Origin: Candidatus Marivariicella framensis
Lineage (GTDB): Bacteria > Bacteroidota > Bacteroidia > Flavobacteriales > Flavobacteriaceae
DNA length: 64,000 nt
Reading direction: 5' to 3'
Assembly: GCA_905182735.1 (NCBI GenBank)
Contig: CAJJCT010000031.1
Location: 1-64,000 of the forward strand
Shown here: positions 16,627 to 26,743 of the stretch, in pieces
How positions within the stretch are numbered: the first letter of the stretch is position 1
Layout of the letters: each line of letters opens with the position of its first letter
The notes under the pieces: model-generated
What the model saw: only the letters and a program-made list of their open reading frames with translations
Told to the model about the DNA's origin: nothing
Database searches by the model: none
Program-made: the position numbers and the translations under genes

Positions 16627-19211
16627 CTTCGTTTTATTTCATTTAGCTTCATTAAGGCCTCTATAGGGGTAAGTGAATTAATATCTAATTCATTTATTTC
16701 ATCCCTCAATTGCTCTAAAAGAGGGTCATCAAGTTTAAACATTGTCATTTGTAGAGAGGACTTATTGTCATTCATTGAATCTGTTCTTTCCTCTAATGCA
16801 TGACTAGATTCTAGAGCTTTTAACTTTTTAGCTGCTGTTTGTAATATAATTTTCGGCATGCCTGCCATTTTTGCTACATGAATACCAAAACTATGAGCGC
16901 TACCTCCAGGTTCTAGTTTTCTCAAAAACAAAACCTTATTCTTGAGTTCTTTTACAGAAACATTATGATTTTTAATTCTAGGAAATTGCTGAGACATCGC
17001 ATTTAGCTCATGATAATGGGTTGCAAAAAGAACTTTAGGCTTATATGGATGTTCATGAAGAAATTGAGCTATTGCCCATGCAATAGATATACCATCATAA
17101 GTACTTGTACCTCGTCCAATTTCATCAAGCAAGATTAGGCTTTGTTTTGTGACGTTGTTTAAAATTGTTGCTGACTCATTCATTTCAACCATAAATGTTG
17201 AAGCTCCTTTTGAAATATTATCACTTGCTCCAACTCTAGTAAATATTTTATCAACTATTCCCATTTCAACAGACTTAGCAGGCACATAGCTGCCCATTTG
17301 ACCCATTATAGTTATCAGTGCTGTTTGCCTAAGAAGAGCGGACTTTCCTGACATGTTTGGTCCTGTTATCATGATTAATTGCTGATCCTTGTCGTTTAAT
17401 GTAACAGTATTTGGAACATAAGAGGAGTCTCTTGACAATTTTTGCTCAATTACTGGATGTCTTCCCTCTTCAATAAAAATTGAGTTTTCATCTATAAATT
17501 TTGGACACACATAATTGTGTTTTTTTGCTGAAAATGAAAAACTCCACAAACAATCTAGAAAAGAAAGTTCATTTGAAGCCAGCTTAAGAGTGTCTAAATA
17601 ACTCTGAAGCTCATTTAGAAGTTTTTCATAAAGACTCTCTTCAAGAATTTTTATTTTATCCTCCGCTCCAAATATTTTTGATTCAAATTCCTTTAATTCA
17701 TCCGTTATATATCTCTCAGCATTAACTAGGGTTTGCTTTCTGACCCACCGCTCTGGAACTTTATCTTTATGGGTATTTCTTACCTCAATATAATATCCAA
17801 AAACATTATTAAATGCGATTTTTAATGAACTTATTTTAGTCAGGTTTATTTCGTTTTTCAAAAGATTGTCTAAGCGTAACTTAGTAGTAGAAAGCAAATT
17901 TCTGAGTTCGTCTAATTCATCAGAAACTCCCTTAGCTATTACATTTCCTTTATTAATTGATGCAGGCGCATCTGAATCTAATGTCCTTGAAAGTAAATTA
18001 ACAACCCCCTCTATTGATGGGAACCTAGAGGCATTGTTTTTTAAATTTTTATTTCCACTTTTGTTTAAAACATCTAGGATATTTGGGATCACATTTAATG
18101 AACTATTTAGCTGAACCAAAGTTCTTGGAGCAACCTTATAAGTTGATATTTTAGCCATCACTCTTTCTAAATCTATAACTAATGGCATAAAATCTTTAAG
18201 AGCTAGGTAAACCGATTCGACATTTATGATTGATGAAACAATTTGTTGTCGTAAGTTAATTTCTTTAATGTCTTTCGAAGGGAAAGCAAGCCAATGTTTC
18301 ATGCGCCTGGCTCCCATTGAAGTTTGAGTGTGGTCTAGAATTGAAATTAATGATACACCTTCAATATTCGAAGGGTAAAATAATTCAAGATTTCTAATTG
18401 TAAAGTCATCCATCCAAACGTAATCTGAACTAACTAACCTTTGAATCTTGGTTATATGCTTTAATCTTTTTTGTTGGGTTTCATATAAATAATGAAGAAT
18501 TGCTCCAGCAGAGTTACTTCCTTCAAACAGATCATTAATCCCAAACCCACTTAATGAATTAGTTTCAAAATGTGATGTTAATTTTTCATTGGCAAAATCA
18601 TTTTCAAAAACCCAATCTTCAACAAAAAATGTAGGAAATTGTGATCCGAAAGTTGCCTCAAAAATTTTTTTATGTGGTTTTGCAACTAATATTTCACTTG
18701 GAATAAAATTTTGTAAAAATTGTGCAATTATATTTTTAGTTCCTTGGCCAACCCAAAAATCTCCAGTAGAAATATCTATAAATGATATTCCAATATTTTT
18801 TTTTCCAAAAAAGACTGCACATAAATAATTATTTTTCTTGTGATCAAGAATTGCATCATTCATAGCAACACCAGGAGTAACTAGCTCAGTTACACCTCTC
18901 TTAACAATTTCCTTAGTTAGCTTCGGGTTTTCTAGTTGATCACAAATAGCTACACGGCAACCTGCTTTTACTAATTTAGGTAGATATGTATCCAAAGAAT
19001 GATAAGGAAATCCGGCAAGAGGTGTTTCACTAGCACTTCCTGCACCTCGTTTAGTCAAAACAATACCCAAGATTGAGGCAGCTTTAATAGCATCTTCTCC
19101 AAAAGTCTCATAAAAATCTCCTACACGAAACAACAACAAAGCATCAGGATGCTTTTCCTTGATTTGATTGTACTGTTTCATTAAAGGCGTTTCCTTTATT
19201 TTATTTTGCAC
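16611..19211 (-). CDS. mutS: DNA mismatch repair protein MutS
   Basis: 866 aa, full length for MutS1. The N-terminal mismatch-recognition domain carries RVGDFYETFGEDA (the Phe-x-Glu wedge). Connector, lever and clamp domains follow, then the ABC-type ATPase with Walker A (TGPNMSGKSALLRQ, about 610-625), LLDEIGRGTSTYDG (Walker B and signature) and THYHEL. A C-terminal tail of about 60 residues ends with a helix like the tetramerisation region. It detects base mismatches and recruits MutL. The gene is monocistronic and divergent from the methyltransferase gene. Confidence 0.98.
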   Translation of the reverse strand: MQNKIKETPLMKQYNQIKEKHPDALLLFRVGDFYETFGEDAIKAASILGIVLTKRGAGSASETPLAGFPYHSLDTYLPKLVKAGCRVAICDQLENPKLTKEIVKRGVTELVTPGVAMNDAILDHKKNNYLCAVFFGKKNIGISFIDISTGDFWVGQGTKNIIAQFLQNFIPSEILVAKPHKKIFEATFGSQFPTFFVEDWVFENDFANEKLTSHFETNSLSGFGINDLFEGSNSAGAILHYLYETQQKRLKHITKIQRLVSSDYVWMDDFTIRNLELFYPSNIEGVSLISILDHTQTSMGARRMKHWLAFPSKDIKEINLRQQIVSSIINVESVYLALKDFMPLVIDLERVMAKISTYKVAPRTLVQLNSSLNVIPNILDVLNKSGNKNLKNNASRFPSIEGVVNLLSRTLDSDAPASINKGNVIAKGVSDELDELRNLLSTTKLRLDNLLKNEINLTKISSLKIAFNNVFGYYIEVRNTHKDKVPERWVRKQTLVNAERYITDELKEFESKIFGAEDKIKILEESLYEKLLNELQSYLDTLKLASNELSFLDCLWSFSFSAKKHNYVCPKFIDENSIFIEEGRHPVIEQKLSRDSSYVPNTVTLNDKDQQLIMITGPNMSGKSALLRQTALITIMGQMGSYVPAKSVEMGIVDKIFTRVGASDNISKGASTFMVEMNESATILNNVTKQSLILLDEIGRGTSTYDGISIAWAIAQFLHEHPYKPKVLFATHYHELNAMSQQFPRIKNHNVSVKELKNKVLFLRKLEPGGSAHSFGIHVAKMAGMPKIILQTAAKKLKALESSHALEERTDSMNDNKSSLQMTMFKLDDPLLEQLRDEINELDINSLTPIEALMKLNEIKRRLGIN

Positions 19212-19299
19212 TTTTTTGCTTTTTACGAATGTACACTTTTATGAAAATCAAAAAAAGAAAATCAAGTAGACTGTGGCTATGTTTTGTTTATTTTTGAAA

Positions 19300-19830
19300 A
19301 TGCGAAAGTTGAAAAATAGTGAACTTAACAGAAAAACAATATCTGAATATAAAGCAGCGAATAAAACTCCATTAATTATAATTCTAGATAATATTAGAAG
19401 CATGAATAATATTGGGTCAGTATTTCGAACTGCAGATGCTTTTTTAATTGAAAAGATTTATTTGTGTGGAATCACGGCAAAACCCCCACATAAAGATATT
19501 CAAAAAACTGCACTAGGCTCAACAGATTCAGTAGATTGGGAGTATTTTGAATCAACTTATAATTTAATAAAAAGTTTACTAGGTAAAGGAGTAAAAGTTA
19601 TCGCTATAGAACAAGCCGAAGGTTCAATTTCTTTAGAAAATTTTAAACCTGAAAAGCATGAATTATATGCATTTGTTTTTGGAAATGAAGTTAAAGGCAT
19701 TTCACAGGAAGTAATTGATTGTATAAATAATACAATAGAAATTCCTCAATTTGGGACTAAGCATTCTTTAAATATATCTGTTTCCGCTGGAGTATTAATT
19801 TGGGATTTTTATAGCAAAATTAATGGTTAA
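19300..19830 (+). CDS. TrmH/SpoU family tRNA/rRNA 2'-O-methyltransferase
   Basis: 176 aa from the ATG at 19300. SPOUT motifs: ILDNIRSMNNIGSVFRTADAF (motif 1 with the catalytic Arg), FVFGNEVKGIS (motif 2) and QFGTKHSLNISVSAGV (motif 3), which together make the knotted SAM site. The ORF track starts nine codons earlier at 19273, but MRKLKNSEL is the family-like N-terminus and a TATTTTTG promoter-like element lies just ahead of it. It transfers methyl groups to ribose of an RNA nucleotide; the target is not defined. It is convergent with folK-dNK, overlapping by 11 bases. Confidence 0.88.
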   Translation: MRKLKNSELNRKTISEYKAANKTPLIIILDNIRSMNNIGSVFRTADAFLIEKIYLCGITAKPPHKDIQKTALGSTDSVDWEYFESTYNLIKSLLGKGVKVIAIEQAEGSISLENFKPEKHELYAFVFGNEVKGISQEVIDCINNTIEIPQFGTKHSLNISVSAGVLIWDFYSKING

Positions 19831-20941
19831 TGAGTTTTCTTAACAAATACTCTTGACCTTTTTCATCTTTGAGGTTTAAAATCTCTTTTGGACTTAATAC
19901 AATCAAAATAAAGTTGTGTTTATCATCAAAAACAATTTCATATTCCTTGGAAATAGAGTCTAAATAATCTTTTGAAATTTGATTTTCAAATGATCTACCT
20001 CTTTCAATAATTTGTTTTTGTAGTTGTAAAGTGTTTTGATTTAAAAAAACTATAATTTCTGGAGCTCTTAAACCATGATTGAGTTTTTTATATTCCTCAA
20101 TATATTTTTTAAATAAATTTTCGTGAAGATTGTTTTTCGCAAAAACTAATGATTTTCCAATCCAAAAGTCACTAATTGTTTTTCTTTTTGATGAAATTAA
20201 AAAATGCTTATTTATTTGATTTATTCTTTCATTTAAAAAAAAATTTTCAACTTTTAATGAAAACTCATTTGGATTAGAGTAGAACTCTCTTAAAAATGGA
20301 TTTTTTTTATAATTCTCATTTAACAATTCAATATCAAAATGAGATTTAATTTTTTTACTTAGGGTTGTCTTTCCTGCTCCAATGTTCCCTTCAATCGATA
20401 TGTAAGAATACCTCTGCCAAAAAGGGACATAATAGCTGTTGTTTTTTATTTTTTTTACATCTGAATTATCTTTAGATATAACTAATAAGTTTTTGATTGA
20501 TTTATTAATTTTTGGATGAATAAAGTCAGAGGAGATGTCACGCATTGGAATTAGCACAAAATTTCTTTTAGATATATGTGGGTGAGGAATGATCAAGTCC
20601 TCTGAATTTAAGATTAAGTTGTCGAAAAATAATAAATCAAGGTCTATTTCCCTAGATGTATATTCACCACTTTCACTTCTTACTCTTCCTAAAGAATCTT
20701 CAATCGATAATATTTTTTTTAATACTATCTCTGGTGAAAATTTTGTTTTTAAAATTACACATCCATTATAAAAATCTCTACTTTCAAACCCCCATGATTT
20801 TGTTTTATATAAATTAGAAACCCTCATGATTCTCCCTACCTTAACTTCAAGTTCTTTAAGGGACTTGATTATATGGTTCAATCTGTTTCCTTTATTACTT
20901 CCAAAAGAAATATAGACTTGATGTGAATTAGCTTTAATCAT
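19820..20941 (-). CDS. folK: HPPK (FolK) fused to a deoxynucleoside kinase
   Basis: 373 aa. Residues about 5-140 are 6-hydroxymethyl-7,8-dihydropterin pyrophosphokinase (VYISFGSNKGNRL; TSREIDLDLLFFDN), the folate-pathway step before dihydropteroate synthase. After a linker, residues about 175-373 are a deoxynucleoside kinase of the dAK/dCK/dGK type: the P-loop IEGNIGAGKTTLSKKI and a lid region with RSFENQI. The protein would join folate synthesis and deoxynucleoside salvage in one chain. I recall this fusion from other Flavobacteriia, so it is lineage-typical rather than new. Kinase base specificity is not readable. Confidence 0.93.
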   Translation of the reverse strand: MIKANSHQVYISFGSNKGNRLNHIIKSLKELEVKVGRIMRVSNLYKTKSWGFESRDFYNGCVILKTKFSPEIVLKKILSIEDSLGRVRSESGEYTSREIDLDLLFFDNLILNSEDLIIPHPHISKRNFVLIPMRDISSDFIHPKINKSIKNLLVISKDNSDVKKIKNNSYYVPFWQRYSYISIEGNIGAGKTTLSKKIKSHFDIELLNENYKKNPFLREFYSNPNEFSLKVENFFLNERINQINKHFLISSKRKTISDFWIGKSLVFAKNNLHENLFKKYIEEYKKLNHGLRAPEIIVFLNQNTLQLQKQIIERGRSFENQISKDYLDSISKEYEIVFDDKHNFILIVLSPKEILNLKDEKGQEYLLRKLINH

Positions 20942-20961
20942 AAAACAAAATTACAAAACGC

Positions 20962-20969
20962 TATCTTTG
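20962..20969 (+). promoter_or_regulatory. -7-like promoter element of the queuosine-precursor transporter gene
   Basis: TATCTTTG matches TAnnTTTG and predicts a leader of about 48 bases before the ATG at 21021. It is the only such element in the 79-base divergent gap; no clear -33 TTTG. Confidence 0.4.
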
Positions 20970-21020
20970 CATGAATGAGATTATTCAATCATAATCTTAA
21001 AAAAATATAAGATAAATTAA

Positions 21021-21737
21021 ATGAATGCTTCAGATAAAGTTTTTGCTGAAAAAATTTATCTTTTTTTAAGTGCTCTATTTATAACTTCACTTGTTGTATC
21101 TAATATTATTTTTCAAAAATTTTTTTATTGGTATCCTTTTGATTTTTCTTTATTTGGTCAATCTTTATTTGAAATATCTGTAGGATTACTTCCTTATCCA
21201 CTGACATTTTTAATTACAGATTTAATATCAGAAATTTATGGTAAAAGAAGAGCTAGTATTGTTGTTGTTATTGGAATATTTGCTTCTTTTTTTTCTGCTG
21301 GAATTTTACTTTTAGGAAATGCCCTGCCAGCCGTTGACTATTCTCCAATAAATGATTCTGTATACGAAAAAGTTTTCTCACTATCTCCAATTGCAGCTTT
21401 AGCATCTATGATTGCTTATTTAATGGCTCAATTTATTGATATTCGTATTTATCATTTTTGGAAAAAGTTGACTAAAGGAAAAATGCTTTGGCTTAGAAAT
21501 AATTTTTCAACTTTTACCTCTCAATTTATAGATAGCCTAACTGTTGTTGGACTTTTATGTACATTTAATGTCCTTAGCTGGGATAGTTTCTTGGGACTTT
21601 CAACAGCTTCTTTCATTTTTAAAATAATGATTGCAATAGTTGATACCCCTTTTTTATACATTTTTGTTCATCTTTTTAGAAAAAGATTTTCATTAAAACT
21701 CGGAGAAGAAATAGATTGGAATACAAATGATGAATGA
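21021..21737 (+). CDS. queuosine precursor transporter (YhhQ/VUT family)
   Basis: 238 aa with six hydrophobic helices and the family signature LPYPLTFLITDLISEIYGK (about 68-87), followed by SMIAYLMAQFIDIRIYHFWKK. Family members import preQ0/preQ1, the precursor of the queuosine base in tRNA wobble positions. Its stop overlaps the start of the pseudouridine synthase gene by 11 bases, so the two are translationally coupled and both concern RNA modification. Confidence 0.88.
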   Translation: MNASDKVFAEKIYLFLSALFITSLVVSNIIFQKFFYWYPFDFSLFGQSLFEISVGLLPYPLTFLITDLISEIYGKRRASIVVVIGIFASFFSAGILLLGNALPAVDYSPINDSVYEKVFSLSPIAALASMIAYLMAQFIDIRIYHFWKKLTKGKMLWLRNNFSTFTSQFIDSLTVVGLLCTFNVLSWDSFLGLSTASFIFKIMIAIVDTPFLYIFVHLFRKRFSLKLGEEIDWNTNDE

Positions 21738-22455
21738 ACCTATACGTTTAAATAAATACTTTAGTGAAATAGGATTTTGCTCTAGACGTGCTGCAGATAA
21801 ATTAATAGACCAGGAAAGAGTTTTAATTAATAATAAAACGGCAATAGTCGGTCAAAAAGTCAATCGTGATGATATAATCAAGGTTGACGGAGAATTATTA
21901 AACACAAAAAAAGAAAGACAGGTTTATCTTGCATTTAATAAGCCTATTGGGATTGTTTGTACTACAGACACTAGGGTAGAAAAAGACAACATAATTGACT
22001 TTATTAATTATCCATCTAGAATCTATCCAATTGGAAGATTGGATAAACCAAGTGAGGGTCTGATTTTCTTGACTAATGATGGAGAAATAGTAAATAAAAT
22101 TTTGAGAGCAAGAAATAATCATGAAAAAGAATACTTAGTTACTGTAAACAAGCCTGTAACTGATGATTTTATATCTAAAATGGGAATAGGAATACCAATC
22201 CTAGACACTATTACCAGGAAATGTTTTGTAAAACAAACTCATAAAAAACAATTTAAAATTATTTTAACGCAAGGACTAAATCGTCAAATAAGGCGAATGT
22301 GTGAATATTTAGATTATAGAGTAATTAAGCTTATAAGAACAAGAATAATGAATGTTAATTTAGACCTAGATGTTGGAAAATATAGAGAGCTTACTTCAAA
22401 AGAAATAGAATCAATAAAGGAATTAGTTGTAGATTCAAATAAAACTATTGACTAG
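21727..22455 (+). CDS. RluF-like large-subunit rRNA pseudouridine synthase
   Basis: 242 aa. An N-terminal S4 RNA-binding domain (IRLNKYFSEIGFCSRRAADKLI) precedes the RsuA/RluB/E/F-type catalytic domain with the nucleophilic Asp in GRLDKPSEGL and GLNRQIRRMCEYL near the end. The composition and the MGIGIPILDTITRKC block resemble RluF, which modifies U2604 of 23S rRNA and a tRNA-Tyr site. Two ATG codons in a row (21727, 21730) are both possible starts. It converges with the DUF2797 gene. Confidence 0.87.
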   Translation: MMNEPIRLNKYFSEIGFCSRRAADKLIDQERVLINNKTAIVGQKVNRDDIIKVDGELLNTKKERQVYLAFNKPIGIVCTTDTRVEKDNIIDFINYPSRIYPIGRLDKPSEGLIFLTNDGEIVNKILRARNNHEKEYLVTVNKPVTDDFISKMGIGIPILDTITRKCFVKQTHKKQFKIILTQGLNRQIRRMCEYLDYRVIKLIRTRIMNVNLDLDVGKYRELTSKEIESIKELVVDSNKTID

Positions 22456-23243
22456 TTAATAGTAATTAAAACTTCAGTTCCTTCATTACCTCTAATATTA
22501 CAAACAGTATCGTCATCAAAAATTAAGTATTGACCTTTTATTCCTATTAAAAGGCCCTCAAATGATGTTGACTTATTTAAATTCAAGCTACTAACTTTTT
22601 TAGGGTAATTTTCAATGGGAAAATCAAGCTCAGTAACACTCAAGTCATTCAAAACAAAAGGCTTTAAATCATTTGATAAATTGTCAATTGCTTTATTTTT
22701 AGATAATTTCCAGTCAATTGGTTCAAATTCATTTTGCAGCATTTTACGCCAATTAGTTTTATCCGAAAAAACTTTTTTAAGCTCTACCTCAGCTTTTCCA
22801 GCAAGATATCTATTTGGAACCTCTAATATTGAAATTGCACTTTGAGCTCCCTGATCAATCCAGCGAGTTATAAGTTGTTCCTTTTTTGTTACTCCAACTT
22901 TGACATGACTGCTTAGAGATAAATAGACTATATGAGGTTGTAGTTGCATTTTTTTTTCAAATTCTAAATCACGATCTTCAATCCCTAAATGTGCTGTACT
23001 TAATTCAGGTCGAATAATCCAGTCTCCTATAAAAGGTGATTCAAAAAAACAATTTTTGCAGAAACCTTGTCTAAATATAGATTTATTTTTATTACAGTTT
23101 AAACACTGCTCTCCAATTTTAATAATCTTTAATTCCCGGCCAATACATTGATTAATTTCAATAAAATCATTTTCAAATGACAAAAAATATTTTATTGGAG
23201 AATTGTTATATGTATGCATTTTTTTTAATACACCCTTAAACAT
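22452..23243 (-). CDS. DUF2797 family protein
   Basis: 263 aa. It has a zinc-ribbon-like segment with two Cys pairs (QCLNCNKNKSIFRQGFCKNC, about 47-66), then a conserved DRDLEFEKKMQLQPHIVYLSLSSHVKVGVT block that fits DUF2797. The family has no established biochemical function that I know of; the Cys pattern suggests metal binding. It overlaps the pseudouridine synthase stop by 4 bases in a tail-to-tail arrangement and is divergent from GH3. Confidence 0.8.
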   Translation of the reverse strand: MFKGVLKKMHTYNNSPIKYFLSFENDFIEINQCIGRELKIIKIGEQCLNCNKNKSIFRQGFCKNCFFESPFIGDWIIRPELSTAHLGIEDRDLEFEKKMQLQPHIVYLSLSSHVKVGVTKKEQLITRWIDQGAQSAISILEVPNRYLAGKAEVELKKVFSDKTNWRKMLQNEFEPIDWKLSKNKAIDNLSNDLKPFVLNDLSVTELDFPIENYPKKVSSLNLNKSTSFEGLLIGIKGQYLIFDDDTVCNIRGNEGTEVLITIN

Positions 23244-23285
23244 AGATCAAAGTTTTTAAATTTACTTTATAAATATAAGCAACCT

Positions 23286-24800
23286 ATGCCAATTCCTTTG
23301 TTTCATTCTATAGCATCATGGGCTTTAAAAAAAAGAATTACACAAATCGAATTATTTGTGAAATACCCTAATGAAACTCAGCAAGAAGTCCTACTTAAGC
23401 TTCTAAATACTGCTAAAAATACAGAAATCGGAAAAAAATATAAATTCAACTCTATTGAAAATTATGAAGATTTCAAAAACAGACTACCAATTGTAAAGTA
23501 TGAAGAAATTAGTAAATCTATTGAAAGATGCAGGCAAGGAGAACAAAATATTTTTTGGCCATCACCAATAAAATGGTTTGCAAAATCAAGTGGAACAACA
23601 AATTCAAAAAGTAAATTTATACCTGTTAGCACTGAATCTCTTGAAGATTGTCATTATAAGGCTGGAAAAGATATGCTTTCTCTTTATCTGAATAATAATA
23701 AAGATTCTCAACTAATGGTTGGAAAGTGTCTGAGATTAGGGGGTAGTGGGGAATTGTATGAAAACAACAATAGCTATTTTGGTGATCTTTCAGCTATTTT
23801 CATAGATAATCTTCCTTTTTGGGCAGAATTAGGAAGTACGCCAAGTAATAAGGTGTCCTTAATGACTGAATGGGAGAGTAAAATGGAAGCTATAATTTCA
23901 GAAACTTTAAATGAAAAGGTAACTAGTTTGGCTGGTATGCCTTCCTGGATGTTTGTGCTTCTTCAAAATGCTTTAAAAAGAAAAAAAGTAAAAAAAATAA
24001 GCGATATATGGCCAAATATTGAAGTTTATTTTCACGGTGGGGTTAATTTTAAACCCTACAAAAATCAATTTGAAAACCTATTCAATGATAAGCAACTTAA
24101 ATTTTATGAAATATATAATGCTTCTGAAGGGTTTTTTGCAATTCAAGATCAAAATAATAGCTCTGAACTTTTGTTAATGCTAGATTATGGTATTTTTTAT
24201 GAGTTTCTGTCAATGGATTCATTTAATGATTTAAAACAAAATATAATCCCTCTTTGGGAAGTGAAAGTTGGTATTAATTATGCTTTAGTTATAACAACTA
24301 ATGCTGGACTTTGGAGATATTTAATCGGAGATACAATAAAATTTACAACTTTAAAACCTTATAGAATTAAAATTACTGGTCGTACTAAACATTTTATTAA
24401 TGTTTTTGGGGAGGAGCTAATTATAGAAAATGCTGAAGAAGCAATAAGTTTATCAGCAAAAGAGTTCAGTGTGTCAATTATAAATTATACAGTTGGTCCT
24501 GTTTTTATGAAAAAAAATTCAAAAGGAGGGCACGAATGGCTCATTGAATTTGATAAACCACCTAAGAATATTGAATATTTTTCTATTTTTCTTGACAAAA
24601 AACTAAAAGAACTAAATTCTGATTATGAGGCTAAAAGGTATAAAAGTATGACTCTGAAAAAACCATTAATAACTATTGCTAAAAAAAATTTATTTTATGA
24701 ATGGCTGTCTTCTATCAATAAATTGGGTGGACAAAATAAAATTCCAAGATTATCAAATTCAAGAAAATATATTGATTCACTTCTAAAAACAAATATTTGA
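23286..24800 (+). CDS. GH3 auxin-responsive promoter family protein (acyl-adenylate/amido-synthetase fold)
   Basis: 504 aa. It matches the GH3 family of the ANL superfamily: KSSGTTNSKSKFIPVS (nucleotide-binding loop, about 98-113), YNASEGFFAIQ, and TGRTKHFINVFGEELIIENAE (hinge and C-terminal domain). Plant members join amino acids to jasmonate or auxin. Bacteroidota homologues are common, but their substrates are not defined as far as I know. It stands alone, tail-to-tail with clpX with no gap. Confidence 0.87.
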   Translation: MPIPLFHSIASWALKKRITQIELFVKYPNETQQEVLLKLLNTAKNTEIGKKYKFNSIENYEDFKNRLPIVKYEEISKSIERCRQGEQNIFWPSPIKWFAKSSGTTNSKSKFIPVSTESLEDCHYKAGKDMLSLYLNNNKDSQLMVGKCLRLGGSGELYENNNSYFGDLSAIFIDNLPFWAELGSTPSNKVSLMTEWESKMEAIISETLNEKVTSLAGMPSWMFVLLQNALKRKKVKKISDIWPNIEVYFHGGVNFKPYKNQFENLFNDKQLKFYEIYNASEGFFAIQDQNNSSELLLMLDYGIFYEFLSMDSFNDLKQNIIPLWEVKVGINYALVITTNAGLWRYLIGDTIKFTTLKPYRIKITGRTKHFINVFGEELIIENAEEAISLSAKEFSVSIINYTVGPVFMKKNSKGGHEWLIEFDKPPKNIEYFSIFLDKKLKELNSDYEAKRYKSMTLKKPLITIAKKNLFYEWLSSINKLGGQNKIPRLSNSRKYIDSLLKTNI

Positions 24801-26030
24801 TTAAGACACCGCCTTTAAAGCTGGAAGTTCAACACTCTTAAATTGCTCTTCTGCATAAATCTTATTAACCTTCAATTCAGAAATCTCAGTACCAGGTAGT
24901 TCAAACATAGCTTGATTGAGAATTCCTTCACATAAAGAACGTAATCCTCTTGCTCCCAAATTATAATCTAAAGCTTTTTGAACAATAAAATCTAGTGCTC
25001 CGGTTGTAAAGGTTAATGAGATATTATCCATAGAAAATAATTTTTGATATTGTTTTATAAGAGCATTTTTCGGGTCAGTTAATATAGATCGTAAAGTTGA
25101 CTTATCTAGAGGGTTCATGTGAGATAATACAGGGAGTCTTCCTATTATTTCAGGTATTAACCCAAAAGTTCTTATATCTTTTGGTGTTATGTATTGTATT
25201 AAATTTTCAATATCAATTTTTTCAGTCTTAATTTGACTTTTATAACCAATTGCCTGAAGGTTCAGTCTATTATTAATTACCCTATTAATACCATCAAAAG
25301 CTCCTCCTGCAATAAATAAAATATTAGAAGTGTCAACTTCTATAAACTTTTGATCTGGATGTTTTCTCCCTCCTTTGGGGGGAACATTGACAATCGTACC
25401 CTCTAATAATTTCAACAATGCTTGTTGAACTCCTTCTCCTGAAACATCTCTAGTAATTGAAGGGTTATCTCCCTTCCGTGCAATTTTATCTATTTCATCA
25501 ATAAAAACTATTCCTTGTTGAGCTTTTTCTAAATCATAATCTGCAGATTGAAGCAACCTTGTCAAAATACTTTCTACATCTTCTCCAACATATCCAGCCT
25601 CAGTAAGAACGGTTGCATCAACAATTGCTAATGGAACCTCCAGTAGTTTTGAAATTGTTTGAGCTAAAAGAGTTTTTCCAGTTCCTGTTTGTCCAACAAG
25701 TAGCAAGTTACTTTTTTGAATTTCTATATCTTCTTTTGATTTTTGATTAGCAATTCTCTTGTAATGGTTATAAACTGCGACACTCAAAACTTTTTTTGCT
25801 GTCTCCTGTCCAATAACATATTCATCTAAAAAAGCCTTAATTACTTTTGGGAGTTTTAATTCTATACTAAACTCCGACGTATCAACCTTTGTTGATTCCT
25901 CTTCAACTATTTTATTTGCTTGACTAATACATTTTTCACATATGTGCGCATCAAGTCCTGCAACTAATATCTGCGTCTCCGGTTTTACACGACCACAAAA
26001 AGAACAAGTTAATTCGTTTTCATTACCCAT
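24801..26030 (-). CDS. clpX: ATP-dependent Clp protease ATP-binding subunit ClpX
   Basis: 409 aa. An N-terminal zinc-binding domain (CSFCGR...CEKC) that recruits substrates and adaptors is followed by an AAA+ module: Walker A ([12 protein letters not shown]), pore loop GYVGEDVE, Walker B ([12 protein letters not shown]), RKH loop [11 protein letters not shown], and sensor 2 GARGLR. A ClpP-docking loop of the LIVFG class is expected; here the corresponding stretch reads QAIGYKSQ. It unfolds tagged proteins and feeds them to ClpP. It is third in tig-clpP-clpX with 9 bases after clpP. Confidence 0.98.
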   Translation of the reverse strand: MGNENELTCSFCGRVKPETQILVAGLDAHICEKCISQANKIVEEESTKVDTSEFSIELKLPKVIKAFLDEYVIGQETAKKVLSVAVYNHYKRIANQKSKEDIEIQKSNLLLVGQTGTGKTLLAQTISKLLEVPLAIVDATVLTEAGYVGEDVESILTRLLQSADYDLEKAQQGIVFIDEIDKIARKGDNPSITRDVSGEGVQQALLKLLEGTIVNVPPKGGRKHPDQKFIEVDTSNILFIAGGAFDGINRVINNRLNLQAIGYKSQIKTEKIDIENLIQYITPKDIRTFGLIPEIIGRLPVLSHMNPLDKSTLRSILTDPKNALIKQYQKLFSMDNISLTFTTGALDFIVQKALDYNLGARGLRSLCEGILNQAMFELPGTEISELKVNKIYAEEQFKSVELPALKAVS

Positions 26031-26039
26031 TTTTAATAA

Positions 26040-26702
26040 TTATTTTGCGGCCTTTAAAACTTCATCAACCATTCCATATTTTTTAGCTTCTTCAGCCTTC
26101 ATCCAATAGTCACGATCACTGTCGTCAGTCACCTTATCCATTGATTGTCCTGAATGTTTCGAAATAATTTGATATAATTCATCTTTTAATTTAAGAATTT
26201 CTCTTGTTGTAATTTCAATATCAGAAGCCTGACCTTGAGCGCCTCCAAGAGGTTGATGAATCATTACTCTTGAGTGAGGTAATGCAGACCTTTTACCAGC
26301 CGTCCCAGCACATAATAAAACTGCTCCCATTGAAGCTGCAATACCCGTACAAATAGTTGCTACATCTGGAGAAATAAATTGCATAGTATCGTAGATTCCA
26401 AGACCTGCATAAACTCCTCCGCCTGGAGAATTTATATACATTTGAATATCTCTCTTAGCATCTGTACTTTGTAAAAATAAAAGTTGTGCTTGGATTACAT
26501 TTGCAACATTATCATTGATGGCTGTTCCTAAAAACATAATTCGATCCATCATGAGTCTAGAAAAAACATCCATTTGAGCCACATTTAATTGCCTTTCTTC
26601 TATTATATAAGGAGTCATGCTACTTACTATTTCATCATAATACATAGAATTTATCCCATGATGCTTAGTAGCGTAATTTTTAAATTCTTTTCCGTAATCC
26701 AT
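26040..26702 (-). CDS. clpP: ATP-dependent Clp protease proteolytic subunit ClpP
   Basis: 220 aa, a serine protease of the S14 family. The nucleophile Ser lies in AASMGAVLL (about residue 120), the His in HSRVMIHQPLGG, and the oxyanion Gly-Gly in NSPGGGVY. The N-terminal propeptide region is about 25 residues. It forms the tetradecameric barrel with ClpX. It sits between tig and clpX, 41 and 9 bases from them, as in most Bacteroidota and many other bacteria. Confidence 0.98.
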   Translation of the reverse strand: MDYGKEFKNYATKHHGINSMYYDEIVSSMTPYIIEERQLNVAQMDVFSRLMMDRIMFLGTAINDNVANVIQAQLLFLQSTDAKRDIQMYINSPGGGVYAGLGIYDTMQFISPDVATICTGIAASMGAVLLCAGTAGKRSALPHSRVMIHQPLGGAQGQASDIEITTREILKLKDELYQIISKHSGQSMDKVTDDSDRDYWMKAEEAKKYGMVDEVLKAAK

Positions 26703-26743
26703 ATATTTATTATTATAATCTTTATTAAAAATAGTTAAAAAAA

